Below, piece by piece: positions 47,792-61,996 of a DNA stretch of 62,000 nt. Both the position numbers and the translations under genes were made by a program. Source of the stretch: Lingula anatina (Eukaryota; Brachiopoda; Lingulata; Lingulida; Lingulidae). Location of the stretch: the NCBI RefSeq assembly GCF_001039355.2, contig NW_019775865.1, forward strand, positions 1 to 62,000, in the 5' to 3' direction. The notes below the pieces were generated by a model. It did not search any database. It was not told the DNA's origin and saw only the letters and a list, made by a program, of their open reading frames with translations. Numbering within the stretch: the first letter of the stretch is position 1; each line of letters opens with the position of its first letter.

Positions 47792-48302
47792 GTCTGACAA
47801 GAGGATACAATTATATCGCCCTTATCCCTTGCTGTCTGTCAACAGAGAGAAAAGAATATGGAATGCTGGCTCGAGATCAAAATACATGTTAGTTGATGAC
47901 CAATGTGTCTCTGTGGTTGGTGTTCACCAAATATAGGGATATTTAGGTGGAAAGCATTGTCACAAATCAATGAGAATGCCTATCAACCTAAGACTGCTTC
48001 ATCACTACCGCAACTGGAAAAAGCCAGAGCAGAAAAAACAGGACGCTATGGTTAAAGACAACAACTTCTTCAGGTTTAAGGACAATATAATCAGTAGGAT
48101 AGATGACAGGATAAAGAAAATAACATCACAAGGACAAACAGAATTTATCCAATGAATGTGAATAAAAAAACAACATTTTGCAGTTATTGCAAAAACTGTA
48201 AAAAACAGTAAGCTTGAAGATAATAAGTCGCACATTTTCAATGCATTAATTGTGTTCACAGTAAAAGTTCACAGATATGATGACAAAAGCAGGTGGTTAT
48301 AC
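47792..48302 (+). pseudogene. Truncated GT92 pseudogene, 3' part only
   Basis: Homology to the GT92 catalytic exon begins abruptly at TCTGACAAGAGG (as at 36209) and runs through the stop (48153-48155) into the former 3' UTR. The TGG of HQIWG is TAG here, a six-residue stretch after it is reduced, and the DxD-containing region is missing. There is no promoter or first exon. It shows what the GT92 3' UTR looked like before its MITE insertion. Confidence 0.88.
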
Positions 48303-48407
48303 ATACAGACACAATGACACACACATTGGACTTAAGTATGTTACTCCTGTATATTGTTTATTCTTAATGCATTATAATATACAATGTCTATTTACCTTTT
48401 TTGTATT

Positions 48408-48675
48408 AATTAACTTACATTGTTAGGAGGATATTGACAGCATCAAAAATTATTACCCATGTTGTAAATGAAATAATTTTTGAATCATTTTAAACTGCAA
48501 GTTAACCTTCCACTCTGCATGGACATGCATCCTTTGCAAACAATTTTATTTGTAGGGTACTTTAACAAATCATAAACCCATATCACCAAATTACCTTTAA
48601 CAAATTTTCTTGCATACCACTCTTGTCCTCACTCATACATATAAATACCATACCTGACAACATTCCTACAATCCA
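48408..48675. repeat. Direct repeat of about 275 bp, right copy
   Basis: Partner of 47270-47547. The pair flanks the GT92 pseudogene. Confidence 0.8.
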
Positions 48676-48843
48676 CAGGGGCGGATCCAGAGCTATATAC
48701 TGACAGTCTTCCAAATTATCTTTGTTAATTCATCCTCCAATTTTGACCATCTTCCAACATGAAAAATTGGATACCCGTCAATGTAAACTTGAAAATCTGA
48801 CCGTCTTCTGGAAGACCCAGAAGACGGCCTAAATCCGCCCCTG
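48676..48843. mobile_element. 168-bp MITE with CAGGGGCGGAT termini
   Basis: Terminal inverted repeats CAGGGGCGGATCCAG and CTAAATCCGCCCCTG, with ATCCA directly repeated on both sides (48671-48675, 48844-48848). The paralogous repeat near 47540 has TACAATCCAG without the element. Termini look hAT-like, but hAT target duplications are usually 8 bp. Confidence 0.82.
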
Positions 48844-48963
48844 ATCCAGGACTGAGGGGTACACGTTATATAAATACAGGACTTCTGTTCTCATTCCAAA
48901 AGTGTTGGATATTATCCAGGACCAGTACAAAAGGATGTTATTTCTATTAGCTTATATTATTTA

Positions 48964-48965
<2 letters not shown>

Positions 48966-49048
<83 letters not shown>
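48966..49048. repeat. (AT)n microsatellite
   Basis: About 80 bases of AT. Confidence 0.97.
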
Positions 49049-49049
<1 letters not shown>

Positions 49050-49050
<1 letters not shown>

Positions 49051-50103
49051 TCACATGGCATCTTTTTCAGCATTACCCTGTTAATCACTTTTTCATTTAA
49101 CCTACTAGTATCAGCATGCAGCCACCACATCACAAAGCATCCATCATCCACCATCATCCATCATCAGCATCATCCGTCTAGACCTCTCATTATCACTAAC
49201 CAGGGTTGCTGTATTGTATAATCTTTATTTCTTTTTTATTCTTTGAACTTGTAAATGTTTCATGTTCTGTATTTTCAAAAGCTTTGCAAGCCATACATGG
49301 TGTTTATGAAAGCATTATCTTCTTTAACTTTATTAGGCAATGAGAGCTTTTTAAAATTTCAAAAAGTTCAATTTTTTTAGTTATTAATTATCCTGTAGCA
49401 GGAGACATGTCCAGAATGGAATACATTCTTTGACAAATTGATAGTCTCAATGCGTGAGTGGATATAAAAAGTGCCACATCCCCTTTCTGTCAAATAGAAC
49501 AGTGGAACCTTCAGGTTGGTTTTTCAGGACCACTGCCCTGAAAATGAAGACTAAAACTGTTCTCCTTCAAATATTAGATTACAGTAACTGCTGTAAATGA
49601 CAACTGTAGCATTTCTTTTTCTGGATTTTCATTTTTTAAAATGTTTGTTTCCAAAATCCTGAAGTACTTGCAGTGACACTGACAACAGCAAATATGACAA
49701 ACATGGGCTGATCATACCATTCCAGTATACAACAATTTGTTCATGTCCCCATCTGCTGAAGTTTTCTCAAATCTGTCTTTTCTAGATGAACTAGTCTTGT
49801 GCAAAGTCAAGGAGGGATAACAGATATTATCATGAAATAACATTTTGTTTATAAATAGGTGCAGAAAATTTACATAGCAAATGTACTGGGTATCATTCAC
49901 ATATGTAAGATTGAATGCTTCTTCTAAATAAGCTTCTTATTGAAATCAAAATATAGGAATGACATCAAATCATCCCTATCATATACATAGCTTATCTGGG
50001 AGTTGGTTATTAGCTGAGTAAAATGTGGCCAATAGAAACAAATTTGCATGACTTTAAATTTTCTTGATATTTTGGATAACTGAACTATAATATAAACTAA
50101 ATG
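49050..50103. other. MED18 3' UTR and intergenic sequence, no gene seen
   Basis: AT-rich with a small CATC-rich stretch near 49130-49175. No credible coding frames. Confidence 0.5.
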
Positions 50104-50547
50104 TCAAGGATACGGTTTTAGATGTTCAGCAAAGTTCTTCATTTCTTCTTGCACTTGGTCCTAAAAACATTTTTGCAAAATTTGCATTTATTATATAGTA
50201 ACACACATTTAAACATACAAAGTCAATGTTTCTTATTTAAATTCACTTGAAATTTTTTTCTAATATCACATAAAATGAATACACAATACCAAAATTTTAC
50301 TATAAAAATAGGAGCATGAAGTAATTAATACTTGCAAAACATCACTGAAAAAATATTATTTCCAATGATGGATAGATTTTATTTGAACTTACCTGCCCTG
50401 ACACTGTAACCACTCCTAATTCTACTAGGTATGACTTTGACAGAGCTTCCACTTTATCTGTGTCACCAGGTTGGAGCAACTGTTGACCAATAAAATAGTA
50501 AGAAAAAAGCTGTATAAATATTTCAGTGCTAAAAACAAAGTCACTAT

Positions 50548-50609
<62 letters not shown>

Positions 50610-51915
50610 AGGAGCTATGGCTAGACCTCAACAGACCAAACAAACAAAAAAAAAAAAAAAAAACAAGCAGTACAGATTGATGACCATAACATCCCAAGCA
50701 TCATTATTTCAATCAATATTATTTTTTCCAACGGATGTAAATCTTTTTGAAGCAGAACAATGTGAGTCTATTGGATTAATTTTAACAGGAAAAGCATTAA
50801 GATGTCAAACAAATACCCTGTATATCTTTGAAACAGTTATTTTCATTCTTCCTTTCCTAAAAAAATGGCCGCTTACTACAAACTCATGATCCAACCTGAA
50901 GTTAAAAAAAATTATCATAGCTGGTAATTTTCTCTTACTTTGAAATATATAAGACAATATTGAATAAGTAAATACTCCTTAAGCAATAGACAAAATGACT
51001 ACTTTAAAAAAGACTTCTGATAACCTCTACATAAAGTATTTTTCACTTGCCTAAAGCCCATTTCAGTGAGGAACTGCACCAAATTATCTGAGGTACCAAC
51101 ATCAATGCTACTTCTCACAAGTGTATGTTTGCTTCTGTCCCCAAAATCGGGCTCACCAACATATCGCAAAAGCCTGAAAAATAAAAAAAGATTATATACG
51201 ATATCAGCAAAAAACTTTCAAAATGTTTTTAAAATTCTGACAATAGTTGGTAAATGCTATATACTACCTGAAATATTAAGCCTCCAAAATAAGCTCCATT
51301 TACAAACTCTAAAAACTAGAATGATTTTTTTCTGGCAACACTGTGAGACTAACAAATACATGCTTTCTAGTATGTATCCTAAACAATGCATGTGACTGGT
51401 AAATGTAAAATCATTATCATGACTGTATGTAAAAGACAGGGTATTTACCATGGTGCTTCTGGGTCATCAAGTGCCCGTCTGGCTCTGAGTTGTAACACAT
51501 TATTTGCATTGGTGCCTGCAAAAAATAACTCAAAGTACTTTAAAGACATTATCCAATACTGTACAAATATTCTTTTGAAATTCAATTGTAATTCTTTTGG
51601 TTTCAGCTGTGAGATTGGACAGCATTATTGAGGAATATTAATTTCATTGAGGCAGAAAGAGTTTGAGATCATAAAATATACCAGACTTAGAAGTACCAGG
51701 GAATTGTTAGTGAAGGCATTTTTACAACCGTTTCAGTTACCAATTGTATAAACCATTTCATGGTCTTGGAATTTTTCAATTCCTCCAATGTTATCGCAAA
51801 TGCCTCTCAATCTATGGAGAAGAATGTCTCTGGATGCATCTAATACACTGCCTTGAAGAAAATATTCTTGTAATGGGACAATCTTCTTGTTCATGGCTGC
51901 TAACATGCTTTCCAT
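50104..51915 (-). CDS. MED18: Mediator complex subunit 18, 195 aa
   Basis: Minus-strand exons: 51741-51915, 51449-51515, 51051-51173, 50817-50895, 50393-50479, 50104-50160, summing to 196 codons. MED18 is a head-module Mediator subunit, with MED20, contacting RNA polymerase II. Seen: start MESMLAAMNKK, then YFLQGSVLD, LLHRLRGICDNIGG, DHEMVYTIG, LRARRALDDPEAPW, LRYVGEPDFGDRSKHTLVR, FLTEMGFRLDHEFV, GHFFRKGRMKITV, SYLVELGVVTVSGQDQ and MKNFAEHLKP, following the human protein along its whole length (human 208 aa). I chose the ATG at 51915 because a possible acceptor lies just upstream and the ORF beyond it (MSPALDSP) is probably intron. Intron 3 has a GC donor (AG|GCAAGT). The short exons 50817-50895 and 50104-50160 were found by protein similarity. 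Confidence 0.95.
50551..50604. repeat. (TC)n microsatellite in a MED18 intron
   Basis: A pure TC run, followed after 35 bases by a long A run at 50647-50663. Confidence 0.95.
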
Positions 51916-52499
51916 CTTGAATGGTCTTGTTTTCAATAAACTGATAAAGAATTTGATGGGGGAATCCAAAGCAGGTGACACACAAATATAATTTTTTTAA
52001 CCGTGAGGCAAATATTGTAAGCACTGGATGGGAGATAATACACTCTTCTAAGGTCTAGGTTAACCTTGCTAAGAATCCTCGTTTTCTCCCTGGTCCTGGT
52101 CTACAGCAGAGTCACGCACATTTCAAACTAGCGTGGGTGCATTTTAAGGCTTAGATTAATAATGCTGTAGGCTTCTATCAACAAACACTGCTTTAAGTCA
52201 CTTCAGGGTTAGGTTCGTCCACTGTTGTAATAATGTGTCCTACTTTCAAGCTCCTCTTGCCTAAAATGATATAAGAAAGCGCCGATTAAACATCTGGAGC
52301 AATTGTTAATTGTGATCACAGTTTTATCAAAAATAATTAATAAATAATTCTGTGTGATTATTTCTACATTTTTATAAATAAAATTTAAATAATTCGACTG
52401 ATTTCCAGCTATTTATATTAAAATTAAGCTTTAAGGCAAAGACTGTAATAATGGTTTGGTACAAGATTACTGCTCCCGAGTGAAAACATTGATGATCAA

Positions 52500-52575
52500 A
52501 AGAGGGCGCCACATATGACGTCACGATTAGCCAATTAGAAATTAGTATTCCAGTCACATGATATGGGAGCCGTTT
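52500..52575. promoter_or_regulatory. Candidate bidirectional promoter of MED18 (-) and CKAP5 (+)
   Basis: Within 60 bases: GGGCGCC at 52504, a perfect CRE TGACGTCA (52516-52523), AGCCAAT (CCAAT box, 52529-52535) and the USF-type E-box GTCACATGA (52553-52561). It lies between the MED18 start and a plus-strand segment ending in a donor. Inferred from motifs and divergent genes. Confidence 0.5.
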
Positions 52576-52579
52576 GAAT

Positions 52580-52666
52580 GTAAAGAACATTAAAACATAC
52601 ATTGAGGTGAACTGGAGTTAGTTATTATTTTCTGATCACACTTGTGGCAGACTGCTATTTATAAAG
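52580..52666 (+). other. CKAP5: Candidate CKAP5 5' non-coding exon
   Basis: Just downstream of the motif cluster, ending ATAAAG|GTAGGG. CKAP5's first coding exon has an acceptor 27 bases before its ATG (ACAG at 58944), so an upstream UTR exon must exist. This would make intron 1 about 6.3 kb, holding the LINE. Confidence 0.35.
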
Positions 52667-54024
52667 GTAGGGACATTTCCAAGTATTTTATAATCTACTG
52701 AACACCTTACACCTTCATAACGTTGCTGTCTTGTCTTTATTTTATGCTTTTGCATCCTCCTGTCAGTGCTGACATTACACTGACACTGACACAATATAGA
52801 CAGGGCATCTGCATAATTTCCCATCTCTGATCTTAGTTTAATGACAGTTTCACAAGAAGTACTCAGATAATCAGAAATCAGTTATAAAATGTGTCAGTAT
52901 ACTTAATCAAACTATTTGCATTGCTTTGCTAATATGTCACCAAATGCTGCCTATTTAGTATGATAATTATGAAATGACTAAGTATTAATAATGATCAGAC
53001 AGTATCAATGGTTAGTGATTAATACTATCGCAGACTGTTCTGTGAACATAGTGCATATGTTTTAAAAGAAAGTTTAATACTTGTATGTATCACAATAAAT
53101 ATGCTTACTGTCAAATATGCAAAAGTTAGTATGATACTACTGGTAGTTGACTGTATTGTTTAGGACTAGGGAGCAAGAGAGCAATGGATTGATAAACATG
53201 ACATGAGTGTCGTTGTTACCCTGGAATGTAATTAATGGTGAAAGGAGTTCACAGATTTATTTTCATAATACCACAGACCTCAAATTTGACTTCTAGAAAG
53301 CCAAATGCTTAAGTGTGAATATAAACTGTCTGAATTTTCAAGATATCTCATTAATTTAGATAAAAATTAGACCCTTGTTTGCCAATTTTTCAAGATATCA
53401 TTTTCAAAAATGAGTCAAAAATTGCCCAACTTGATTTTTAGATCCTAAATGTTGTCAATTATAATGGTCATATAATAATTATAGGATCTGACCATGAACA
53501 CACAGCTTTAAATTTGGTTCTAGGGTTTTCCCAAGCAGGGAAATACAGTACTAGTATGTATATAAAATGGGCAAAGTGAAGGGATTTTGGTCAACAGGAA
53601 CATGTAATATGAGAAAATACAAATTGATACAATGTATCTTCTAAAACATGAGCATCAAAACTTTATACCCAACATAGGCTTAATGGGGAAAACAGGAAAG
53701 GGCTGACAAACAGATTTAAAAAACACACACACACACACACATTTGAGTTGAACTAACCACAGATGAGTTATGAAGAGTGTCAGCAAAGGAGGATCAGGTT
53801 AGCCAGTTTTCTGTCTCCAGCATTCCTATTTGTATTTTTCATGTATACATGTATAATAGTAAACATGCTACAGGCAGAGAGGAAGTCATTATAACAAGGT
53901 GAACACAACACATACTTGAAACTTTGTTGTTGATTATGGGAATTGATAAGTGCAAGGATTAAATTGGATGAATCAGTTACCACAGCAAGTACTTAATATA
54001 CTTATGATAGGGTGCTAGTACATT
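52667..54024 (+). other. CKAP5 intron 1, left part, nothing else seen
   Basis: AT-rich, with a short (AC)n run at 53722-53741. No coding signal. Confidence 0.5.
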
Positions 54025-57000
54025 TGTTAGGGACCATTCCCACAGATATTTTGACCAACCTCCCTGGCTAGTCTTACTAAATTGCTATCAATGTAACCGA
54101 CTTAAATGTCTGTCGCACCTAGTAAAGCTGTTAGGGGATAATTATCTTTACCCTGAGCTGATTCGGTAGGCCTGATAGACTTTTAAGCAGGTTCATCATC
54201 ATTGCTCTTCGTCCCGCGTGGGACATAAGGCCACAGTCACTTCTTTCCCTTTGACCCTGTCTCTGGCTACGTGCTGGGCCTGTCCCCATGTAAGGTCCCC
54301 CTCCCTCAGCTCTGCCATCACTGTTCGGCGCCAGGTGGTCTTGGGCCTTCCTCTCTTTCTTTTTCCGGGTGGTGTCCATCTCAGAGCTACCTTTGGTACT
54401 CGGTTCTCGTCCATCCTAAGTACATGGCCGAGCCATTTAAATCGCCGTCGCTTGATCTGCCCTACAATACTCTGGCTCCCTGTCAGTATGTACAGGTCAT
54501 GATTGGAGATCTTATTTGGCCAGAATATGCGGCAGATCCTGCGGAGACACCTGTTATGGAAGGACTCTACTCTGCTCATGTCAGACTTTGTAACTCTCCA
54601 ACATTCAGACCCGTAGAGCAGAACAGACTTCACATTGCTGTTGTAAAGATGGACTTTGGTGTGTAAGCTGTACTGCTCTGACTTCCAGATTGTGCGGAGT
54701 CTAGCGAATGAACTCTGGGCCTTGCCAAGTCTTGCCCTGATGTCCTTCTGAGCCCCGTTGTCTTTGCTGATTAGACTGCCCAGATATGTGAAGTCATCGA
54801 CAGACTCAAGTGGTTTCCCACTGACGGTGATAGGTGCTGTCATACTGTTGTTAATGCACATGACCTGGGTTTTGGTGGTGCTGATGACAAGTCCCGCTTG
54901 TGCAGCAAAGCTACTCAGACGGTCAGTCTTCTCCTGGAGATGGCTGTGTTTGGAGGACAGGAGGGCAAGGTCATCGGCAAAGTCAAGGTCTTCTAGCTGG
55001 GATAGAAGAGTCCATTGGATGCCTCTGGGTTTGTCGGATGTTGTCTTTCTAACGACCCAATCGATGGTTACAAGGAAGAGAATTGGGGACAAGATACAGC
55101 CAGATACACCTGAATCCACTGGGAACCACTCCGTCAGGGTATTGTCCAAGATAACACTACATTGGAAGTGGTTGTAAAACATGCTGATTAGAGTGGTAAT
55201 CTTAGGTGGTACACCATATGACAGCAGTATTTTCCACAATGTCTCCCGGTGCACACTGTCAAAGGCTTTCTTGAAGTCGACAAAGTTGATGTAAAGAGGC
55301 GTGTTCCACTCCAGGCACTGCTCGATGATGTTGCGCAGGGCGAAGATCTGGTCAATGCATCCCCTGCCTTTCCGGAAACCTGCTTGCTCCTCTCTGAGTC
55401 TGGAGTCAATGGCTCGGTCAATACGCTTCAGCAGAACTCGACAGAAGATCTTGCTGGGGATGGATAGGAGAGTGATCCCACGCCAGTTGTCACATTCGTG
55501 GAGGTTGCCTTTCTTGGGGAGCTTTACAATGAGACCCTTTGTCCAATCGTCTGGTATCGTGTCCTTCTCCCAGATGGTACTGAAAAGGTCAGTCAGCAAG
55601 TTTGTGGCCATGTCAACATCAGCTTTCAGCATTTCTGCATGGATGTTGTCAATGCCAGAAGCTTTGCCGTTTTTCATAACAATGATAGCATTCCTGACTT
55701 CCTCCCTGGTGGGCGGATCTGTGTTGATGTCCAGGATACCATCTGTGGGTGTGAGATTAGCTGGTTCACTGGGGTCAGGGTGGTTAAGGACCTCCTTGAA
55801 GTGCTGAACCCACCGTGCTGCTTGCTCACGCTCTGTGGACAGAGTGTTACTGTTCCTGTCTTTCACCGGAGCAGAATGGTTGTTGTAGTGGCTTCCACTA
55901 AGCTGTTTGGTGATCTTGTAGACAGTACCCATGTCACCTTGTGCTGCAGCCTGTTCAGCCTCACTAGCTAGCTTTTCCACAAGGGCTCTCTTGTCACTCC
56001 TAGCACTTTTCTTCACCTCCTTATCCTTGCTCTTGTAGGCTGCTCTGTCTTGTTCTACGAGCCTAGGTGATTTGGTATTCAACAGCTTCTCTTTCAGGAT
56101 TCTCCTTTCATCAATAAGCTTCCATGTTTCTGGTGTTAGCCATTCCTTGTTCTTCTTCTTCTTGAAGCCAAGGACTGCTTCTGCTGTGGTGCAGTAAGTA
56201 CTCTTGATGGTATCCCATTTCTGGCTGACATTGTCTGCTTCAATCCTATCTTCTCCTGCTAGAGCGCTGAAACGGTTCTTCAGCTCGAGAACAAATGCAG
56301 TCTTGGTACGAGGACACTTGAGTTTGGAGATGTCCAGTTGTTTCCGCTTCCGTTGTTGACTCTGTGGAATGACCTTCCAGAGTTTCAGCCTGATGGAGGA
56401 GGCGACAAGGAAGTGGTCACTGTTGGCATCAGCTCCCCGGTAAACTCGAACATCTTTAAGGGACTTTCGCCACTTGCCATTGATAATGATGTGGTCGATC
56501 TGGTTTGTTGTGGTTCCATCAGGTGATGTCCAAGTGAGCTTATGAATGGTCTTGTGCGGGAAAATGGTTCCTCCAACGACCAGCCTGTTGTTCATACAGA
56601 AGTCAACCAGGTGTTCACCGTTCTCATTCATCACCCCACATCCATGGGGTCCCATCGCTCTCTCAGAGTTAGAATTGTCAGCTCCCACTTTTGCATTAAG
56701 GTCACCAATGACTAGGAGTAGGTCGTGCTGTGGGACTCTTGATACTGCCACTTGTAGTTGCTAATACCAGTCATCCTTCACATCAGCCTCAGCGTCGTTA
56801 GTTGGTGCGTAGCACTGAATGATAGTGAGCTTACAGTACTTTGAGTCAAAACGCGCTTTAACAATCCGCTCACTGATAGGCTCCCATTCCATGAGAGTTC
56901 TGGCCTTCTCTCTCGAGAGAATGATGGCTACCCCATGACTGTGTGTGCTCTCGTGTCCAGAGTACAGGATAAGTGAGCCGTCATTTGTCGTGAGACGTCC

Positions 57001-57618
57001 TGATCCTATCCAACGGCATTCGCTGATACCCAGGATGTCTAGTCGGTATCTCTTCATCTCATTGATAACTTGAGCTGTTTTGGAGGTCTCAAACATGGTG
57101 CGGACATTCCATGCCCCAACACGAAGGATGGATTTGGGCCCCAGTGCATCCGACTTCGCACTCCTGACTTCCAGTGGTGGGCTTTCATCAGAAATGGTCA
57201 TAGTGTCGTGGTCTTGACTCGAATACACTGAGGTCCTAGTTGAAGTAGAAGTTTTTGTGGTTTCTGTAACATTAATTTGAACCGGGAGGGTTGTTGGCCC
57301 CCCGCGGTAGGTTTTATGTCAGGGTTTTCCTTCCCATAGCCAGAGCCTCGTTAGCCTGGGCCCGCTAGGACCTAGTTTCCAGGGTGTACCACGGGGAGGA
57401 GAGATTGACTTGAGTGATCTACGGGTCACCGGCAAGCTACTTAAATTTCACCTTTCGCCCTTATGGACTAGCCAGCCTTAACAACACTGGATGTGAAGCC
57501 AAGCACATGAACACCCCTACACCCCTTTAAGCAGGTTAGTTGATAGCTATTTAGTGAGAATCCCCAGGGAGTTAGACCGATCCAGATGGATTGATCTAGG
57601 CATGGGATCCCAGTCTTA
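54025..57618. mobile_element. Palindromic MITE split by the LINE
   Basis: The left part (54025-54193: GGACCATTCCCACAGAT, ACTTAAATGTCTGTC) and right part (57525-57618: CCAGGGAGTTAGACCGATCC, GGGATCCCAGTCTTA) are the two sides of the MITE family seen at 29.7, 34.7 and 36.6 kb. The LINE occupies the middle. Outside the MITE, an imperfect direct repeat TTATGATRGGGTGCTAGTRC + ATTTGTTAG lies on both sides (about 54003-54030 and 57630-57657). Confidence 0.8.
54194..57524 (-). mobile_element. Non-LTR retrotransposon (LINE), RTE-like, near full length, about 3.3 kb
   Basis: Flanked by a 12-base target duplication TTTAAGCAGGTT (54182-54193, 57525-57536). Its 3' end, at the left, closes in a short ATGATGATGA tail. 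One frame, 57228 to 54199, is open for about 1010 codons but for a single TAG at 56761-56763. N-terminal APE endonuclease: VGAWNVRTM, ISECRW, GDLNAKVG, SDHFLV. Reverse transcriptase: INFVDFKKAFDSV (motif A) and LDFADDLALL (motif C). C-terminal region with RRICR and GQIKRRRFKWLGHVLRM. Size, single ORF, short 3' end and repeat tail fit the RTE group; the clade needs a phylogeny. It lies antisense in CKAP5 intron 1. Confidence 0.9.
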
Positions 57619-57782
57619 GATATTTTTGGTTATGATGGGGTGCTAGTGCATTTGTTAGATGTTTCTGAAAATAAAAGATTAATGTCACCTTTATTTTACC
57701 TATATTTAAAAGATGTAGGCACAACATACTATGAAAAAAATTATATAGTAATAGGGGTACACATTTGTACTATTGGCTATTT

Positions 57783-57785
<3 letters not shown>

Positions 57786-57841
<56 letters not shown>

Positions 57842-57889
57842 ACTCACTCACTCACACACACACACACACACACTGTCACACACACAGTT
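57786..57889. repeat. (TC)n, (CACT)n and (CA)n compound microsatellite
   Basis: Adjacent simple runs. The 57640-57897 open frame is an artefact of them. Confidence 0.95.
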
Positions 57890-57899
57890 TGAACTGAAG

Positions 57900-58944
57900 T
57901 AAGTCTTGTGTAGCACAGGTGCAGGTATTTACTTTCTACTTCAAACTGATAACATCTCAAATATTGACACATTTCTGTGTTAATAAGGTATGGATAGTGT
58001 TTCAGATTTGATACATTACCATGAATGTTATGTATCTGTTGAGTAATTACTGTCTACATTTATTATCAAACCATTCATCTCCTTTCGCTGACCGAATGTA
58101 TGCATAGGTTTCAAGAGCATATCTTTTAGTTTTATTCAATGATATACATTTGTAAATGTCAGTTCAAGCAAGTTGGAATGTTCCAAGATTGATGGGGTGT
58201 TTTTGTGTAGCTGATGTGACTCTACCCCCTCTAGAATGGTGCAGGACTCCAGCATACAGTTAGCTGCTTTCTTCCCATCAATCACACACTGATACTGTCT
58301 ACAAAGATAATGTCACAGCCAGGGGGTCAGCAAGGGTCATCATCATTATTAGTATGAAGTATGTCTTATGGCTGAGTAGTTATTTTTCTGTGCATATGGA
58401 CAGACCTCTGCATTAATTATTTGTTACGCTGGGGAAAACTACAAACACAGGGTTCAACATTTCAGCTTAAAGCCCATTAAGTGGGGTTACTTTACAGATA
58501 AAAACAATGGCTCAGGGGTCAACTTTACATGGTTAGGAGTAGTTATTCAGTTACACTCAGAAGCAATTGGATTAAAAGAATAATGACAACTGAATCATTT
58601 AATTAAAAATGGAATTGAAAAGGCATTAGCTGTTGTCTTGCCACACTACTGTACATACAGTTGCAATAGAGGAGTTGGTGATGAAGATGATCTCAGTGTT
58701 GGGTATGAATTCAATTATAGTTCAGTATTGTCAGGTCTAGATAAAGACATGTATCTAGATCTTGTCTGCCTAGGTTCCCAGGTTTCCAGCCAGATTTCTA
58801 ATAATTTGAAAAAAAGAAAGTTTCGAGCAGAAAACATAATTCAGCAGCTTTTTACCATAAAAAACAAGATTCTTAAAAGGGCAGTTAGTGTATATGATAG
58901 TTGTTCATTGGATTTGGGGCTGATCTGAGTGTTTCTATTTACAG
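57900..58944 (+). other. CKAP5 intron 1, right part, no further feature seen
   Basis: AT-rich. The open frame 58638-58928 has no recognised domain and ends before the acceptor at 58944. Confidence 0.5.
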
Positions 58945-58971
58945 GTCCAGTAGGCAGATGCTGCAGTTAAA

Positions 58972-61996
<3,025 letters not shown>

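Noticed and set aside
47270-48675. The two 275-bp direct repeats as LTRs of a retroelement
   Set aside because: No TG..CA ends, no primer-binding site or polypurine tract, no gag/pol between them, and the copies are strongly diverged.
54218-55971. Several plus-strand open frames
   Set aside because: Shadows on the opposite strand of the LINE open reading frame.
58638-58928. 96-aa open frame before the CKAP5 start
   Set aside because: No similarity to anything I recognise, ends before the acceptor at 58944, and is not in phase with the CKAP5 start exon.
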